A stretch of 58,058 nt of DNA from Mycolicibacter engbaekii (GTDB taxonomy: Bacteria > Actinomycetota > Actinomycetes > Mycobacteriales > Mycobacteriaceae): assembly GCF_002101585.1 (NCBI RefSeq), contig NZ_LQOT01000007.1, positions 1 to 58,058 on the forward strand, in the 5' to 3' direction. How positions within the stretch are numbered: the first letter of the stretch is position 1; every line of letters starts with the position of its first letter. Made by a program: the position numbers and the translations under genes. Shown piece after piece: positions 50,450-58,058 of the stretch. The notes beneath the pieces were generated by a model. The model ran no database searches. It saw only the letters and a program-made list of their open reading frames with translations, and was not told the origin of the DNA.

Positions 50450-53437
50450 GTGGATCTGAACTTGTCGGCCGTCAGCCGGCCGGTCGAATGGCTGATGGCC
50501 ACCGCGCAGAACGGCCTGGAGGTGCTGCGCTGGGGCGGTCTGGAGACCGGCACCGTCCCCTCACCGTTCCAGATCGTCGAGAGCACCCCGATGTACAAGC
50601 TGCGGCGGTACTTCCCGCCGGACAGCCGGCCGGGACACCCCCAGCCCGGACCGCCGGTGCTGCTGGTGCACCCGATGATGATGTCGGCGAACATGTGGGA
50701 CGTCACCCAGGAGGAGGGCGCGGTCGGGATCCTGCACGACGCCGGCCTCGACCCCTGGGTCATCGACTTCGGCTCGCCGGACCAGATCGAAGGCGGCATG
50801 CGCCGCAACCTGGCCGACCACATCGTCGGGCTGAGCCAGGCCATCGACACCGTCGCCGAGACGACCGGGCGCGACGTGCACCTGGCCGGCTACTCCCAGG
50901 GCGGCATGTTCGCCTATCAGGCCGGGGCGTACCGGCATTCGAAGAGCATCGCCAGCATCATTGCGTTCGGATCGCCGGTGGACACCCTGGCCGCCCTGCC
51001 CATGGGCGTCCCGCCCAACCTTGCCGCCAACGTGGCCGGCTTCATGGCCGACCACGTCTTCAACCGGCTGGATATCTCGGGCTGGCAGGCCCGGGTGGGC
51101 TTCCAGATGATGGACCCGCTCAAGACCGCCAAGGCCCGGATCGACTTCATGCGCCAGCTGCACGACCGGGAGGCGCTGCTGCCGCGGGAGGCGCAGCGGC
51201 GGTTCCTGGAGTCCGAGGGCTGGATCGCCTGGTCGGGCCCGGCGATCTCCGAGCTGCTCAAGCAGTTCATCGCCCACAACCGGATGATGACCGGTGGTTT
51301 CGCCATCAACGGGCAACTGGTCACGCTGACCGACATCACCTGCCCGGTGCTGGCGTTCGTCGGCGAGGTCGACGACATCGGGCAGCCGGCGGCCGTGCGC
51401 GGCATCCGCCGTGCCGCCCCGGATGCCAAGGTCTTCGAATACCTGCTGCGGGCGGGGCATTTCGGTCTGGTGGTGGGGTCCAAGGCCGCCGAGCAGACCT
51501 GGCCGACGGTGGCGCGCTGGGTGTTGTGGCAGTCCGGGATGGGGCCGCAGCCGGCCGGGGTGGCGCTGATGTCCGAGCAGCCCGCCCGGGGAGCCAGCAG
51601 CGGCGGCGTCGCGATGACGTCGCGGATCGCGCACGGCCTGGGCGAGGCTTCGGGGGTGGCCCTGACGCTGGCCCGCGGTGCCGCCGACGCCCTGGTGGCG
51701 GCGCAGAAGTCGGTGCGCACCATGGCGGTGGAGACCGCCCGGACCCTGCCGCGGCTGGCCCGGCTGGGGCAGATCAACGACCACACCCGAATCTCGCTGG
51801 GCCGCATCATCGACGAACAGGCCGCGGACTCACCCGACGGCGAATTCCTGCTGTTCGACGGGCGGGTGCACACCTACGAGGCGGTCAACAAGCGCATCGA
51901 CAACGTCGTCCGCGGCCTGATCGAGGTCGGGGTGCGCCAGGGCGTCCATGTGGGAGTGCTGATGGCCACCCGGCCCAGCGCCCTGGTCGCGATCGCGGCG
52001 CTGTCCCGGCTGGGCGCGGTGGCCGTGCTCATGCCGACGGACGGGGATCTGCTGCCCGCGGCCCGGCTGGCCGGCTTCTCCGACATCATCGTCGACCCCG
52101 ACACCCTGGACCTGGCCGGCGACGCCGCCCGGGAACTGGGCTGCCAGGTGCTGGTGCTCGGCGGCGGTGAAGCCCGCGACCTCGATTTGCCGACCGACCT
52201 CAACGTCATCGACATGGAGCAGATCGACCCCGACGCGGTGGAACTGCCCGGCTGGTACCGCCCCAACCCGGGATTCGCACGCGACCTGGCGTTCGTGGCC
52301 TTCGGCAACGCCGGCGGCGAGCTGGTGGCCAAGCAGATCACCAACTTCCGGTGGGCGCTCTCGGCTTTCGGCACCGCCTCGGCGGCGGCGCTGGGGCCGA
52401 ACGACACGGTGTACTGCCTGACCCCGCTCCACCACGAGTCCGGGCTGTTGGTCAGCCTCGGCGGTGCGGTGGTCGGTGGGGCGCGCATCGCGCTGTCGCG
52501 TGGTCTGAATCCGGACACGTTCGTCGCCGAGGTGCGCCGGTACGGGGTCAGCGTGGTGTCCTACACCTGGGCGATGCTGCGCGAGGTCATCGACGACCCG
52601 AACTTCGTCTTGCAGGGCAACCACCCGGTGCGACTGTTCATCGGCTCGGGTATGCCCATCGGCCTGTGGAACCGGGTCACCGAGGTGTTCGCCCCGGCCA
52701 ACGTGGTGGAGTTCTTCGCCACCAAGGACGGCCAGGCCGTGCTGGCCAACGTCTCCGGCGTCAAGGTCGGCAGCAAGGGCCGCCCGCTGCCCGGCGCGGT
52801 GGAGGTGGAGCTGGCGGCTTATGACTCCGAACTCGACCTGATCCTGGAAGACGACCGGGGCTTCGTGCGCGTCGCCGAGACCGACGAAGTCGGGGTGCTG
52901 CTGGCCAAACCGCGCGGGCCGATCGACCCGGCGGCGTCGGTCAAGCGCGGCGTGTTCGCCCCGGCCGACACCTGGATCTCCACGGAGTTTTTGTTCCGGC
53001 GCGACGCCGACGGTGACTACTGGCTGGTGGGCGGGCGTTCGTCGCGCATCGCCACCGACCGGGGGATCGCGTTCCCGGTGGTCATCACCGATGCGCTCAG
53101 TGCGGTCACCGGTGTCGACCTGGGGGTGACCTACCGGGTGCCGACCGAGGGCGGTGACCTGGTGGTGTCGGCGGTCACGGTGCAGGCGGGCGCCACGATC
53201 ACCGCCGCCGACCTCACCGAGGCGATGGCGGCCATTCCCGCCGGTACCGGGCCCGACCTGATCCACGTGGTGCCCGACCTGGCGCTGAGCACCGTCTACC
53301 GTCCGGTGGTCGGCGGTCTGCGGGAGGCGGGGCTGCCCAAGGCCGGACGCAACGCCTGGTATTACGACGCCACCAGCCGGCAGTTCAAACGCCTGACCAC
53401 CGCGGTGCGCACCGAACTGGCCGGCGGCCGTCCGTGA
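50450..53437 (+). CDS. Lipase/PhaC-like hydrolase fused to acyl-CoA synthetase (Rv1683-like)
   Basis: 995 residues in two parts. Residues ~1-370 are an alpha/beta-hydrolase of the PhaC/lipase type: VLLVHPMMMSANMWD, nucleophile elbow GYSQGG, Asp in GEVDDIG and His in RAGHFGLVVG. Residues ~440-995 resemble AMP-forming acyl-CoA synthetases, but the P-loop-like segment is weak (AFGNAGGELVAKQITN) and the usual TSGTTG motif is missing, so activity of this half is doubtful. Length and order match Rv1683, which has been linked to triacylglycerol metabolism. GTG 50450 follows GGGAG. Its end overlaps the next gene (GTGA). Confidence 0.88.
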   Translation: MDLNLSAVSRPVEWLMATAQNGLEVLRWGGLETGTVPSPFQIVESTPMYKLRRYFPPDSRPGHPQPGPPVLLVHPMMMSANMWDVTQEEGAVGILHDAGLDPWVIDFGSPDQIEGGMRRNLADHIVGLSQAIDTVAETTGRDVHLAGYSQGGMFAYQAGAYRHSKSIASIIAFGSPVDTLAALPMGVPPNLAANVAGFMADHVFNRLDISGWQARVGFQMMDPLKTAKARIDFMRQLHDREALLPREAQRRFLESEGWIAWSGPAISELLKQFIAHNRMMTGGFAINGQLVTLTDITCPVLAFVGEVDDIGQPAAVRGIRRAAPDAKVFEYLLRAGHFGLVVGSKAAEQTWPTVARWVLWQSGMGPQPAGVALMSEQPARGASSGGVAMTSRIAHGLGEASGVALTLARGAADALVAAQKSVRTMAVETARTLPRLARLGQINDHTRISLGRIIDEQAADSPDGEFLLFDGRVHTYEAVNKRIDNVVRGLIEVGVRQGVHVGVLMATRPSALVAIAALSRLGAVAVLMPTDGDLLPAARLAGFSDIIVDPDTLDLAGDAARELGCQVLVLGGGEARDLDLPTDLNVIDMEQIDPDAVELPGWYRPNPGFARDLAFVAFGNAGGELVAKQITNFRWALSAFGTASAAALGPNDTVYCLTPLHHESGLLVSLGGAVVGGARIALSRGLNPDTFVAEVRRYGVSVVSYTWAMLREVIDDPNFVLQGNHPVRLFIGSGMPIGLWNRVTEVFAPANVVEFFATKDGQAVLANVSGVKVGSKGRPLPGAVEVELAAYDSELDLILEDDRGFVRVAETDEVGVLLAKPRGPIDPAASVKRGVFAPADTWISTEFLFRRDADGDYWLVGGRSSRIATDRGIAFPVVITDALSAVTGVDLGVTYRVPTEGGDLVVSAVTVQAGATITAADLTEAMAAIPAGTGPDLIHVVPDLALSTVYRPVVGGLREAGLPKAGRNAWYYDATSRQFKRLTTAVRTELAGGRP

Positions 53438-53658
53438 TCCCGCAAGATCTGCTCGACATCCTGGTGTGCCCGGCCGACCGCGGCCCGTTGCTGTTGGTGC
53501 AGCGCTCCGGTGCTGGTGCGCTGTACAACCCCCGGCTGCGCCGGGCTTACCGGATCGACGGCGACATCCCGGTGTTGTTGATCGACGAGTCCGAACCCAT
53601 CGGCGACGAGGAGCACGCCGCGCTCATCGCCCAAGCGGGTCCGGCAGCTCCCCAGTGA
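53434..53658 (+). CDS. Trm112-like small protein (UPF0434)
   Basis: 74 residues. DLLDILVCPADRGPLLLV at the N-terminus and YRIDGDIPVLLIDE near the centre are the Trm112/UPF0434 pattern; only one cysteine is retained in place of the zinc-binding CP-x2-C set. Trm112 proteins stabilise partner methyltransferases, but the partner is unknown in mycobacteria. It corresponds to Rv1684. GTG 53434 overlaps the stop of the preceding gene by 4 bases, and the 3' end overlaps the convergent TetR gene by 35 bases. Confidence 0.9.
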   Translation: MIPQDLLDILVCPADRGPLLLVQRSGAGALYNPRLRRAYRIDGDIPVLLIDESEPIGDEEHAALIAQAGPAAPQ

Positions 53659-54247
53659 GATAACGCTGCAGGGTGGGACCGATCATCGCCACGATCTCGC
53701 GCGCCGGAAGCGAGGCGATGGGCTCCAGCCCCACGATGTAGCGGGCGACCACGACACCCATCAGCTGGCTGGCGGCGAACTCGGCGCGCAGGACGCCGGT
53801 CCCGGCCGGTTCGTCGACGCGCGGGGCGAGCTCGGCCACCACGATGTCGCGGAAGAACGACCGCGCCAGCGGTACCTCCGCCCCGGTGAGCAGCGAGCGC
53901 ATCGCGGCGATCATCCCGGTTCCGGTCTGCGAATCCCACAGCGGCAGAAGCAGTTCGGGCAGCACGTGCCCGAGGTCTTCCACCGGGGTCTGCCGCAGCG
54001 GCCCCAGCACCATCATCGGATCGACCGGCAGTTCGACCGCGGCGGCGAACAGCTGCTGCTTGGTGCCGAAGTAGTGGTGCACCAGCGCCGCATCGACGCC
54101 GGCCCGGGCGGCCACCGCCCGGATCGCGGTGTGGGCGAAGCCGTTGGCGGCGAACAGCTCCCGGGCGGAGGTCAAGATCCTCTCGCGGGTGTCCGAGGCG
54201 CCCGAGGGGCGCCCCGGCCGGCGGCTGGGCGGCGCGGCGGGCGTCAC
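53624..54247 (-). CDS. TetR family regulator of the adjacent ABC exporter
   Basis: 207 residues. A Pro/Arg-rich start precedes the helix-turn-helix (ANGFAHTAIRAVAARAGVDAALVHHYFGTKQQLF); the C-terminal domain (LPELLLPLWDSQTGTGMIAAMRSLL) is of the TetR_C type common in mycobacteria. GTG 54247 overlaps the stop of the permease gene (GTGA), so regulator, permease and ATPase form one operon read from 55766 downward. By position it equals Rv1685c. It probably controls its own operon through the palindrome at the ATPase start. Confidence 0.92.
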   Translation of the reverse strand: MTPAAPPSRRPGRPSGASDTRERILTSARELFAANGFAHTAIRAVAARAGVDAALVHHYFGTKQQLFAAAVELPVDPMMVLGPLRQTPVEDLGHVLPELLLPLWDSQTGTGMIAAMRSLLTGAEVPLARSFFRDIVVAELAPRVDEPAGTGVLRAEFAASQLMGVVVARYIVGLEPIASLPAREIVAMIGPTLQRYLTGELPDPLGR

Positions 54248-54981
54248 GGTGTCTGCCGCCGCAGGGTGACCGCGGCCAGGCCCAGTGCGGCGACCGCGAA
54301 CGCCAGCACGATGGCGATGTCGCGCACCGCGGTCCCGGTCAGATCCGGGTGCGCGCCCACCTGCTGGAGCGCGTCGAGGGCATAACTGGCCGGCAGGGCG
54401 TTGCTCACCCACTGCAGCCAGTCCGGCATCGCCGCCCGCGGCACGATGATCCCTGCCAGCAGCAGTTGCGGCACCATCACCAACGGGATGAACTGGACGG
54501 CCTGAAACTCGGTGCGGGCGAACGCGCTGCACAGCAGGCCCAGGCCGACACCGAGCACCGCGTTGATGATCGCGATGCCGAACACCCAGGCCGGGCTGCC
54601 CGCGGTGTGGAAATCCAGCAGCCAGAACGCGACGACGCACGCCAGGGTGGCCTGGGCGGCCGCCGCGACCGAGAACGCCGTCCCGTAGGCGGCAAGGAGG
54701 TCGCCCCGGCGCAGCGGGGTGGTCAGGATGCGCTCGAGGGTTCCCGACGCACGTTCGCGCTGCATGGTGATCGCGGTGATGACAAACATCAGGAACAGCG
54801 GAAACAGGCCCAGCAGGACCAGGCACGCGGCGTTGAACGGCGACTGCGTGCCCGGCGGATGGACGGCGTCGGAGAGCATGAAATACATCAGGGCGATGAC
54901 CAGGCTGGGGACCAGCAGGATCATCGCGACGCTGCGGTGGTCGCCGGCGAGCTGGCGCAGAATCCGCAGCGTGGTGGCCAC
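54244..54981 (-). CDS. ABC-2 type transporter permease
   Basis: 245 residues with six membrane segments (VAMILLVPSLVIALMYFM first). The EREASGT-like block QRERASGTLERILTTPLRRGDLL and the closing LQWVSNALPASYALDAL are ABC-2 permease features. With the ATPase at 55008 it forms an exporter of unknown drug or lipid substrate (Rv1686c/Rv1687c-like). The start is uncertain. GTG 54981 begins just before the first helix; ATG 55074 has a strong GAGAGGAGA site but would overlap the ATPase gene by 67 bases and add a non-conserved tail. Confidence 0.88.
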   Translation of the reverse strand: MATTLRILRQLAGDHRSVAMILLVPSLVIALMYFMLSDAVHPPGTQSPFNAACLVLLGLFPLFLMFVITAITMQRERASGTLERILTTPLRRGDLLAAYGTAFSVAAAAQATLACVVAFWLLDFHTAGSPAWVFGIAIINAVLGVGLGLLCSAFARTEFQAVQFIPLVMVPQLLLAGIIVPRAAMPDWLQWVSNALPASYALDALQQVGAHPDLTGTAVRDIAIVLAFAVAALGLAAVTLRRQTP

Positions 54982-55007
54982 GAAGGGCCGCGGTGCCAGC
55001 AGTGCGC

Positions 55008-55766
55008 TCAGCCTGCCCGGAGCGCGGTGGTGCGCCGGATGACGGACAGGAACGCCTCCTCCATCGCGTGACATCCGGTCTCCTCTCGCAGTCGTTGCGG
55101 TGTGGTGCGCGCCAGCAGCCTGCCTTCGCGCATCAGCAGCAGATCGCCGCAGTGGTCGGCCTCGTCCATCACATGGCTGGACACCAGCAGCGTCGTGCCG
55201 CGCCGGGCCAGCGCGCCGAACTGCTGCCAGAGTTCGGCGCGCAGCACCGGGTCCAGGCCGATGGTCGGTTCGTCGAGCACCAGCAGGTCCGGCCGGCCGA
55301 CCAGGGCGCAGGCCAGCGAGACCCGGGCGCGCTGCCCGCCGGACAGGTTGGCGCAGTAGTCGCCGCGGTGGTCCTGCAGATCCACGGCGGCGATCGCCTC
55401 GTCCGCCTCGCGGGAGTCGGCCCCGGCCAGCGCCGCGAAGTACCGCACGTTGTCGAGCACCCGCAGGTCGTCGTAGATGGTGGCGTCCTGCGGCATGTAG
55501 CCGACCCGGCGGCGCAGCTCCCGCGAGCCGGCCGGGCTGCCCAGCACCTCCACCCGGCCGCCGGCGATGCGCTGGGTGCCGACGATGCAGCGGATCAGGG
55601 TGGTCTTGCCGCAGCCGGACGGCCCGAGCAGCCCGGTGATGGTGCCCGGGCAGATCTGGACCGAGAGGTCGTGTAGCACCGGGCGCTTGCCCCGGATGAC
55701 GCGCAGGTGATCGACGGAGATGGCCGGAGCGTCCCCCGAGAATTCACCGCGCGATGAAATCATCAT
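55008..55766 (-). CDS. ABC transporter ATP-binding protein
   Basis: 252 residues with a single ABC domain: Walker [10 protein letters not shown] (residues 48-56), Q-loop [16 protein letters not shown], signature [12 protein letters not shown], Walker [14 protein letters not shown] and H-loop VSSHVMDEA. It powers the permease encoded downstream. Start at ATG 55766 ([14 protein letters not shown]); frames further upstream run into the mpg region on the other strand. The ATG lies 7 bases after a possible -10 (GATTAT), so the message may be leaderless, and it is inside a palindrome likely bound by the operon's TetR. Confidence 0.92.
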   Translation of the reverse strand: MMISSRGEFSGDAPAISVDHLRVIRGKRPVLHDLSVQICPGTITGLLGPSGCGKTTLIRCIVGTQRIAGGRVEVLGSPAGSRELRRRVGYMPQDATIYDDLRVLDNVRYFAALAGADSREADEAIAAVDLQDHRGDYCANLSGGQRARVSLACALVGRPDLLVLDEPTIGLDPVLRAELWQQFGALARRGTTLLVSSHVMDEADHCGDLLLMREGRLLARTTPQRLREETGCHAMEEAFLSVIRRTTALRAG

Positions 55767-55779
55767 GTGATGAATAATC
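55760..55779 (-). promoter_or_regulatory. Promoter and palindromic operator of the TetR-ABC operon
   Basis: TCATCA-TG-TGATGA (55760-55773) is an inverted repeat with two unpaired central bases and covers the ATPase start codon. Next to it on the minus strand is GATTAT (55774-55779), a possible -10. A repressor bound here would sit on the transcription start. Confidence 0.55.
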
Positions 55780-55830
55780 GGCCCGGCCCGGCGCCCTGTC
55801 AAGAGGCCGGGACCAGGCAGAATTCCCCGG

Positions 55831-56442
55831 GTGAACGCTGTGCGGCTGGCCGTGGATCCGCTCACGGCCGCCCAGCGCCTGCTCGGCGCCACCCTCAGCT
55901 GCCGCGGGGTGGACGCGACGATCGTCGAGGTGGAGGCCTACGGCGGCGTGCCGCACGGCCCCTGGCCGGACCCGGCGGCGCATTCCTACGGGGGGCCCAC
56001 GGCGCGCAACGCGGTGATGTTCGGCCCGCCCGGGCGCCTCTACACCTACCGCAGCTACGGCATGCACGTGTGCGCCAATGTGGTCTGCGGCCCGGACGGG
56101 ACGGCCGCCGCGGTGCTGCTGCGGGCGGCGGTGGTCGCCGCGGGCGAGCCGGTGGCTCGCGGCCGGCGCGGCCAGGTGCTACCGCGGGAGTCGCTGGCCC
56201 GCGGACCCGGCAACCTGTGTTCGGCGTTGGGAATCACCATGGCGGACAACGGAATCGACTTGTTCGACCCGCGCAGTCCGGTGCGGCTGCGGCTTGGCGC
56301 GCCGCTGGCCGCGCAGGCCGGACCGCGGGTGGGCGTCAGCCGCGCGGCCGACCGGCCCTGGCGGCTGTGGGCAGCCGGAACGCCCGAGGTTTCGGCCTAC
56401 CGACGCAGCCCGCGGGCACCGGCGCCGGGCGCCTCGGACTGA
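55831..56442 (+). CDS. mpg: 3-methyladenine DNA glycosylase (AAG/MPG family)
   Basis: 203 residues. It removes alkylated purines and hypoxanthine, starting base excision repair. The AAG-family core is clear: catalytic Glu in IVEVEAYGG, then [27 protein letters not shown] and [11 protein letters not shown] lining the pocket, and [14 protein letters not shown]. The GTG start at 55831 gives [19 protein letters not shown]. It is the third DNA repair gene of the window, though I see no PafBC-type promoter here. tyrS starts 17 bases after its stop, so they are probably co-transcribed, as in Rv1688-Rv1689. Confidence 0.95.
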   Translation: MNAVRLAVDPLTAAQRLLGATLSCRGVDATIVEVEAYGGVPHGPWPDPAAHSYGGPTARNAVMFGPPGRLYTYRSYGMHVCANVVCGPDGTAAAVLLRAAVVAAGEPVARGRRGQVLPRESLARGPGNLCSALGITMADNGIDLFDPRSPVRLRLGAPLAAQAGPRVGVSRAADRPWRLWAAGTPEVSAYRRSPRAPAPGASD

Positions 56443-56459
56443 TCCGGGAAAATCGATCC

Positions 56460-57728
56460 ATGCCGACGACGATTCTCGACGAGCTGAGCTGGCGCGGGCT
56501 GATCGCCCAGTCGACCGACCTGGACGCACTGACCGCCGAGGTGACCCGCGGGCCGATCACGGTCTACGCGGGTTTCGACCCCACCGCGCCGAGCCTGCAT
56601 GCCGGGAATCTGGTGCCACTGCTGGCGCTGCGCCGATTCCAGCGGGCCGGGCACCGGCCCATCGTGCTGGCCGGCGGCGCCACCGGGCTGATCGGCGACC
56701 CCCGCGACAGCGGCGAGCGCACCCTCAACACCGCCGACACCGTGGCGCAGTGGTCCGAGCGGATCCGCGGACAGCTGGAGCGCTTCGTCGACTTCGACAC
56801 CGGGCCGACCGGCGCGGTGGTGGTGAACAACCTGGACTGGACCGCGCCGCTGTCGGCGGTGGAGTTCCTGCGCGATGTCGGCAAGCACTTCTCGGTCAAC
56901 GTGATGCTCGACCGCGACACCATCCGGCGCCGCCTCGAGGAGGGCATCTCCTACACCGAGTTCAGCTACATGTTGTTGCAGGCCAACGACTACGTGCAGC
57001 TACATCAGCGCTACGGCTGCGCGCTGCAGATCGGCGGCTCCGATCAGTGGGGCAACATCATCGCCGGCGTCCGGCTGGTGCGCCAGAAACTGGGCGCGAC
57101 CGTGCACGCACTGACGGTGCCCCTGGTCACCGCCGCGGACGGCACCAAGTTCGGCAAGTCCACCGGCGGCGGCAGCCTGTGGCTGGATCCGGAGATGACC
57201 AGTCCCTATGCCTGGTACCAGTACTTCTTCAACACCGCCGACGCCGACGTGATCCGGTATCTGCGCTGGTTCACGTTCCTGACGGCCGAGGAGCTGGCCG
57301 AACTCGAGGAGGCGACCGCGGCGCGCCCGCACGAGCGGGCCGCCCAGCGCGCCCTGGCGCGCGAGTTCACCACGCTGGTGCACGGGCAGGCGGCCACCGA
57401 GGCGGTCGAGCTGGCCAGCCAGGCGCTGTTCGGCAGGGGAGAGCTGTCCCGGCTCGACGAGGCCACCCTGACGGCGGCCCTACAGGAGACGCAGGTGGCC
57501 CGCCTGGAACCCGGCGGCGCCGACGGCATTGTGGATCTGCTGGTCGCCACCGGTTTGTCGGCCAGTCGTGGGGCCGCCCGGCGCACCATCGGCGAGGGCG
57601 GTGTGTCGGTCAACAATGTGCGCGTCGACAGCGAGGAATGGACGCCGCAGCCCCAGGACTTCCTGCATGGACGGTGGCTGGTGCTGCGCCGGGGCAAGCG
57701 CAACGTGGCGGGAGTCGAGCGGGCCTAG
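56460..57728 (+). CDS. tyrS: Tyrosyl-tRNA synthetase
   Basis: 422 residues of class I. The HIGH-type motif is [11 protein letters not shown], the KMSKS-type loop is KFGKS, and the tyrosine/ATP pocket includes GGSDQWGNI. The C-terminal ~75 residues form an S4-like RNA-binding domain ([22 protein letters not shown]). It charges tRNA-Tyr. ATG 56460 is preceded by GGGAA and lies 17 bases after mpg. It is the last protein gene before the ribosomal RNA promoter region. Confidence 0.96.
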   Translation: MPTTILDELSWRGLIAQSTDLDALTAEVTRGPITVYAGFDPTAPSLHAGNLVPLLALRRFQRAGHRPIVLAGGATGLIGDPRDSGERTLNTADTVAQWSERIRGQLERFVDFDTGPTGAVVVNNLDWTAPLSAVEFLRDVGKHFSVNVMLDRDTIRRRLEEGISYTEFSYMLLQANDYVQLHQRYGCALQIGGSDQWGNIIAGVRLVRQKLGATVHALTVPLVTAADGTKFGKSTGGGSLWLDPEMTSPYAWYQYFFNTADADVIRYLRWFTFLTAEELAELEEATAARPHERAAQRALAREFTTLVHGQAATEAVELASQALFGRGELSRLDEATLTAALQETQVARLEPGGADGIVDLLVATGLSASRGAARRTIGEGGVSVNNVRVDSEEWTPQPQDFLHGRWLVLRRGKRNVAGVERA

Positions 57729-57806
57729 CGTGGCGGAGTTCTGCGCCCCGCAGGAGCCGTCCGAGTTGATCTTGAACCCGGTCAAAACAGCCTGCTAGCA
57801 GCGGAT

Positions 57807-57835
57807 TTGACTCCCAGTTTCACCTCGCGTAACTT
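57807..57835 (+). promoter_or_regulatory. Upstream rRNA operon promoter
   Basis: -35 TTGACT (57807-57812), 17-base spacer, -10 TAACTT (57830-57835). The -35 is one mismatch from consensus and equals that of known mycobacterial rrn promoters. The 330 bases between tyrS and the window end hold no gene, only rRNA control sequences. Confidence 0.7.
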
Positions 57836-57963
57836 TATCCACGTCGCCGCGACACGGCCCAGCCGGGGGAGCGCGACAAGCCCGCGGAATCCACTGTGAT
57901 TCGGATGCGATTCCGGGGGTTTTCATCTGCCCGCACTGCCTGCACGCGGCTTTTAGCCGCGGG

Positions 57964-57969
57964 TAGTCT
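57964..57969 (+). promoter_or_regulatory. Proximal rRNA operon -10 element
   Basis: TAGTCT followed by G, resembling the TAGACTG -10 of conserved mycobacterial rrn promoters. A small hairpin (CGCGGC/GCCGCG, 57945-57961) replaces a recognisable -35. It lies about 20 bases before the conserved leader. Confidence 0.55.
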
Positions 57970-58058
57970 GCGCGTTCAGATGGGCGTGTTGTTTGAGAAC
58001 TCAATAGTGTGTTTGGTGGTTTTTGTTTGTTGTTGTTTTTTGCCATGCCTTCGGCGCC
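57970..58058 (+). ncRNA. 5' leader of an rRNA operon (rrnB position), boxA region
   Basis: GTTTGAGAACTCAATAGTG (57991-58009), followed by GTTTGGTGG and T/G-rich sequence, is the conserved antitermination and RNase III-processing leader of mycobacterial rRNA operons. It runs to the end of the window; the 16S gene should start within a few hundred bases beyond it. Its place behind tyrS marks it as the rrnB-type operon known in rapid growers and a few slow-growing groups. Confidence 0.85.

Overview
The window is about 68-70% GC and its gene order matches the Mycobacterium tuberculosis interval that runs from rpsA (Rv1630) to tyrS (Rv1689), with several intervening blocks absent. Three features point to a mycobacterium outside the tuberculosis group. 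A ribosomal RNA promoter and leader begin just after tyrS; I recall this rrnB site from rapid growers and the M. terrae complex. A large PGRS-type secreted protein without a PE domain is present. A homologue of the LAM-capping mannosyltransferase CapA, which I recall as typical of ManLAM-making species, is also present. Together these suggest a member of the M. terrae complex (Mycolicibacter) or a close relative. This is inference from synteny and remembered protein families, not from a database search.

Layout. 1-4976: the tail of a 13E12-type HNH protein, a PrsW-like membrane protease, rpsA, coaE and a small exported protein. 5017-15182: a DUF402 gene, uvrB, a frameshifted MFS gene, a capA-like gene, a universal stress protein, an MBL-fold hydrolase and uvrA. 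15195-22801: a TetR repressor divergent from an emopamil-binding-protein-like membrane protein, then a minus-strand operon of lysX (frameshifted), a membrane esterase, a small helical protein and a frameshifted winged-helix protein. 22802-25249: infC-rpmI-rplT-tsnR behind a long leader with a possible attenuator. 25269-32414: an MpaB-like oxygenase, a class III cyclase, the PGRS protein and a second exported protein. 32695-37803: pheS, pheT and a flavoprotein disulfide reductase. 37859-46265: argC-J-B-D-F-R-G-H. 46255-48480: a canonical haem oxygenase, an M15 peptidase lipoprotein and a SIMPL-domain protein. 48556-57728: an ABC-F protein, a lipase/acyl-CoA-synthetase fusion, a Trm112-like protein, a TetR-controlled ABC exporter, mpg and tyrS. 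57729-58058: rRNA promoters and leader.

How it works together. Most of the window is housekeeping: translation (rpsA, infC, rpmI, rplT, tsnR, pheST, tyrS, rrn), arginine synthesis with its own repressor, and DNA repair (uvrA, uvrB, mpg). The strongest regulatory signals are matching DNA-damage (PafBC-type) promoters placed to give leaderless uvrA and uvrB transcripts, and an infC leader that carries a short translatable frame, an intrinsic terminator and an ATC start codon. Palindromic operators lie at three loci.

Three genes (MFS transporter, winged-helix protein, lysX) each carry a one-base loss in or next to a run of G/C. Because they share the same kind of lesion within 12 kb, assembly error must be excluded before calling them pseudogenes. 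I saw no tRNA genes, CRISPR arrays, insertion sequences or replication origins.
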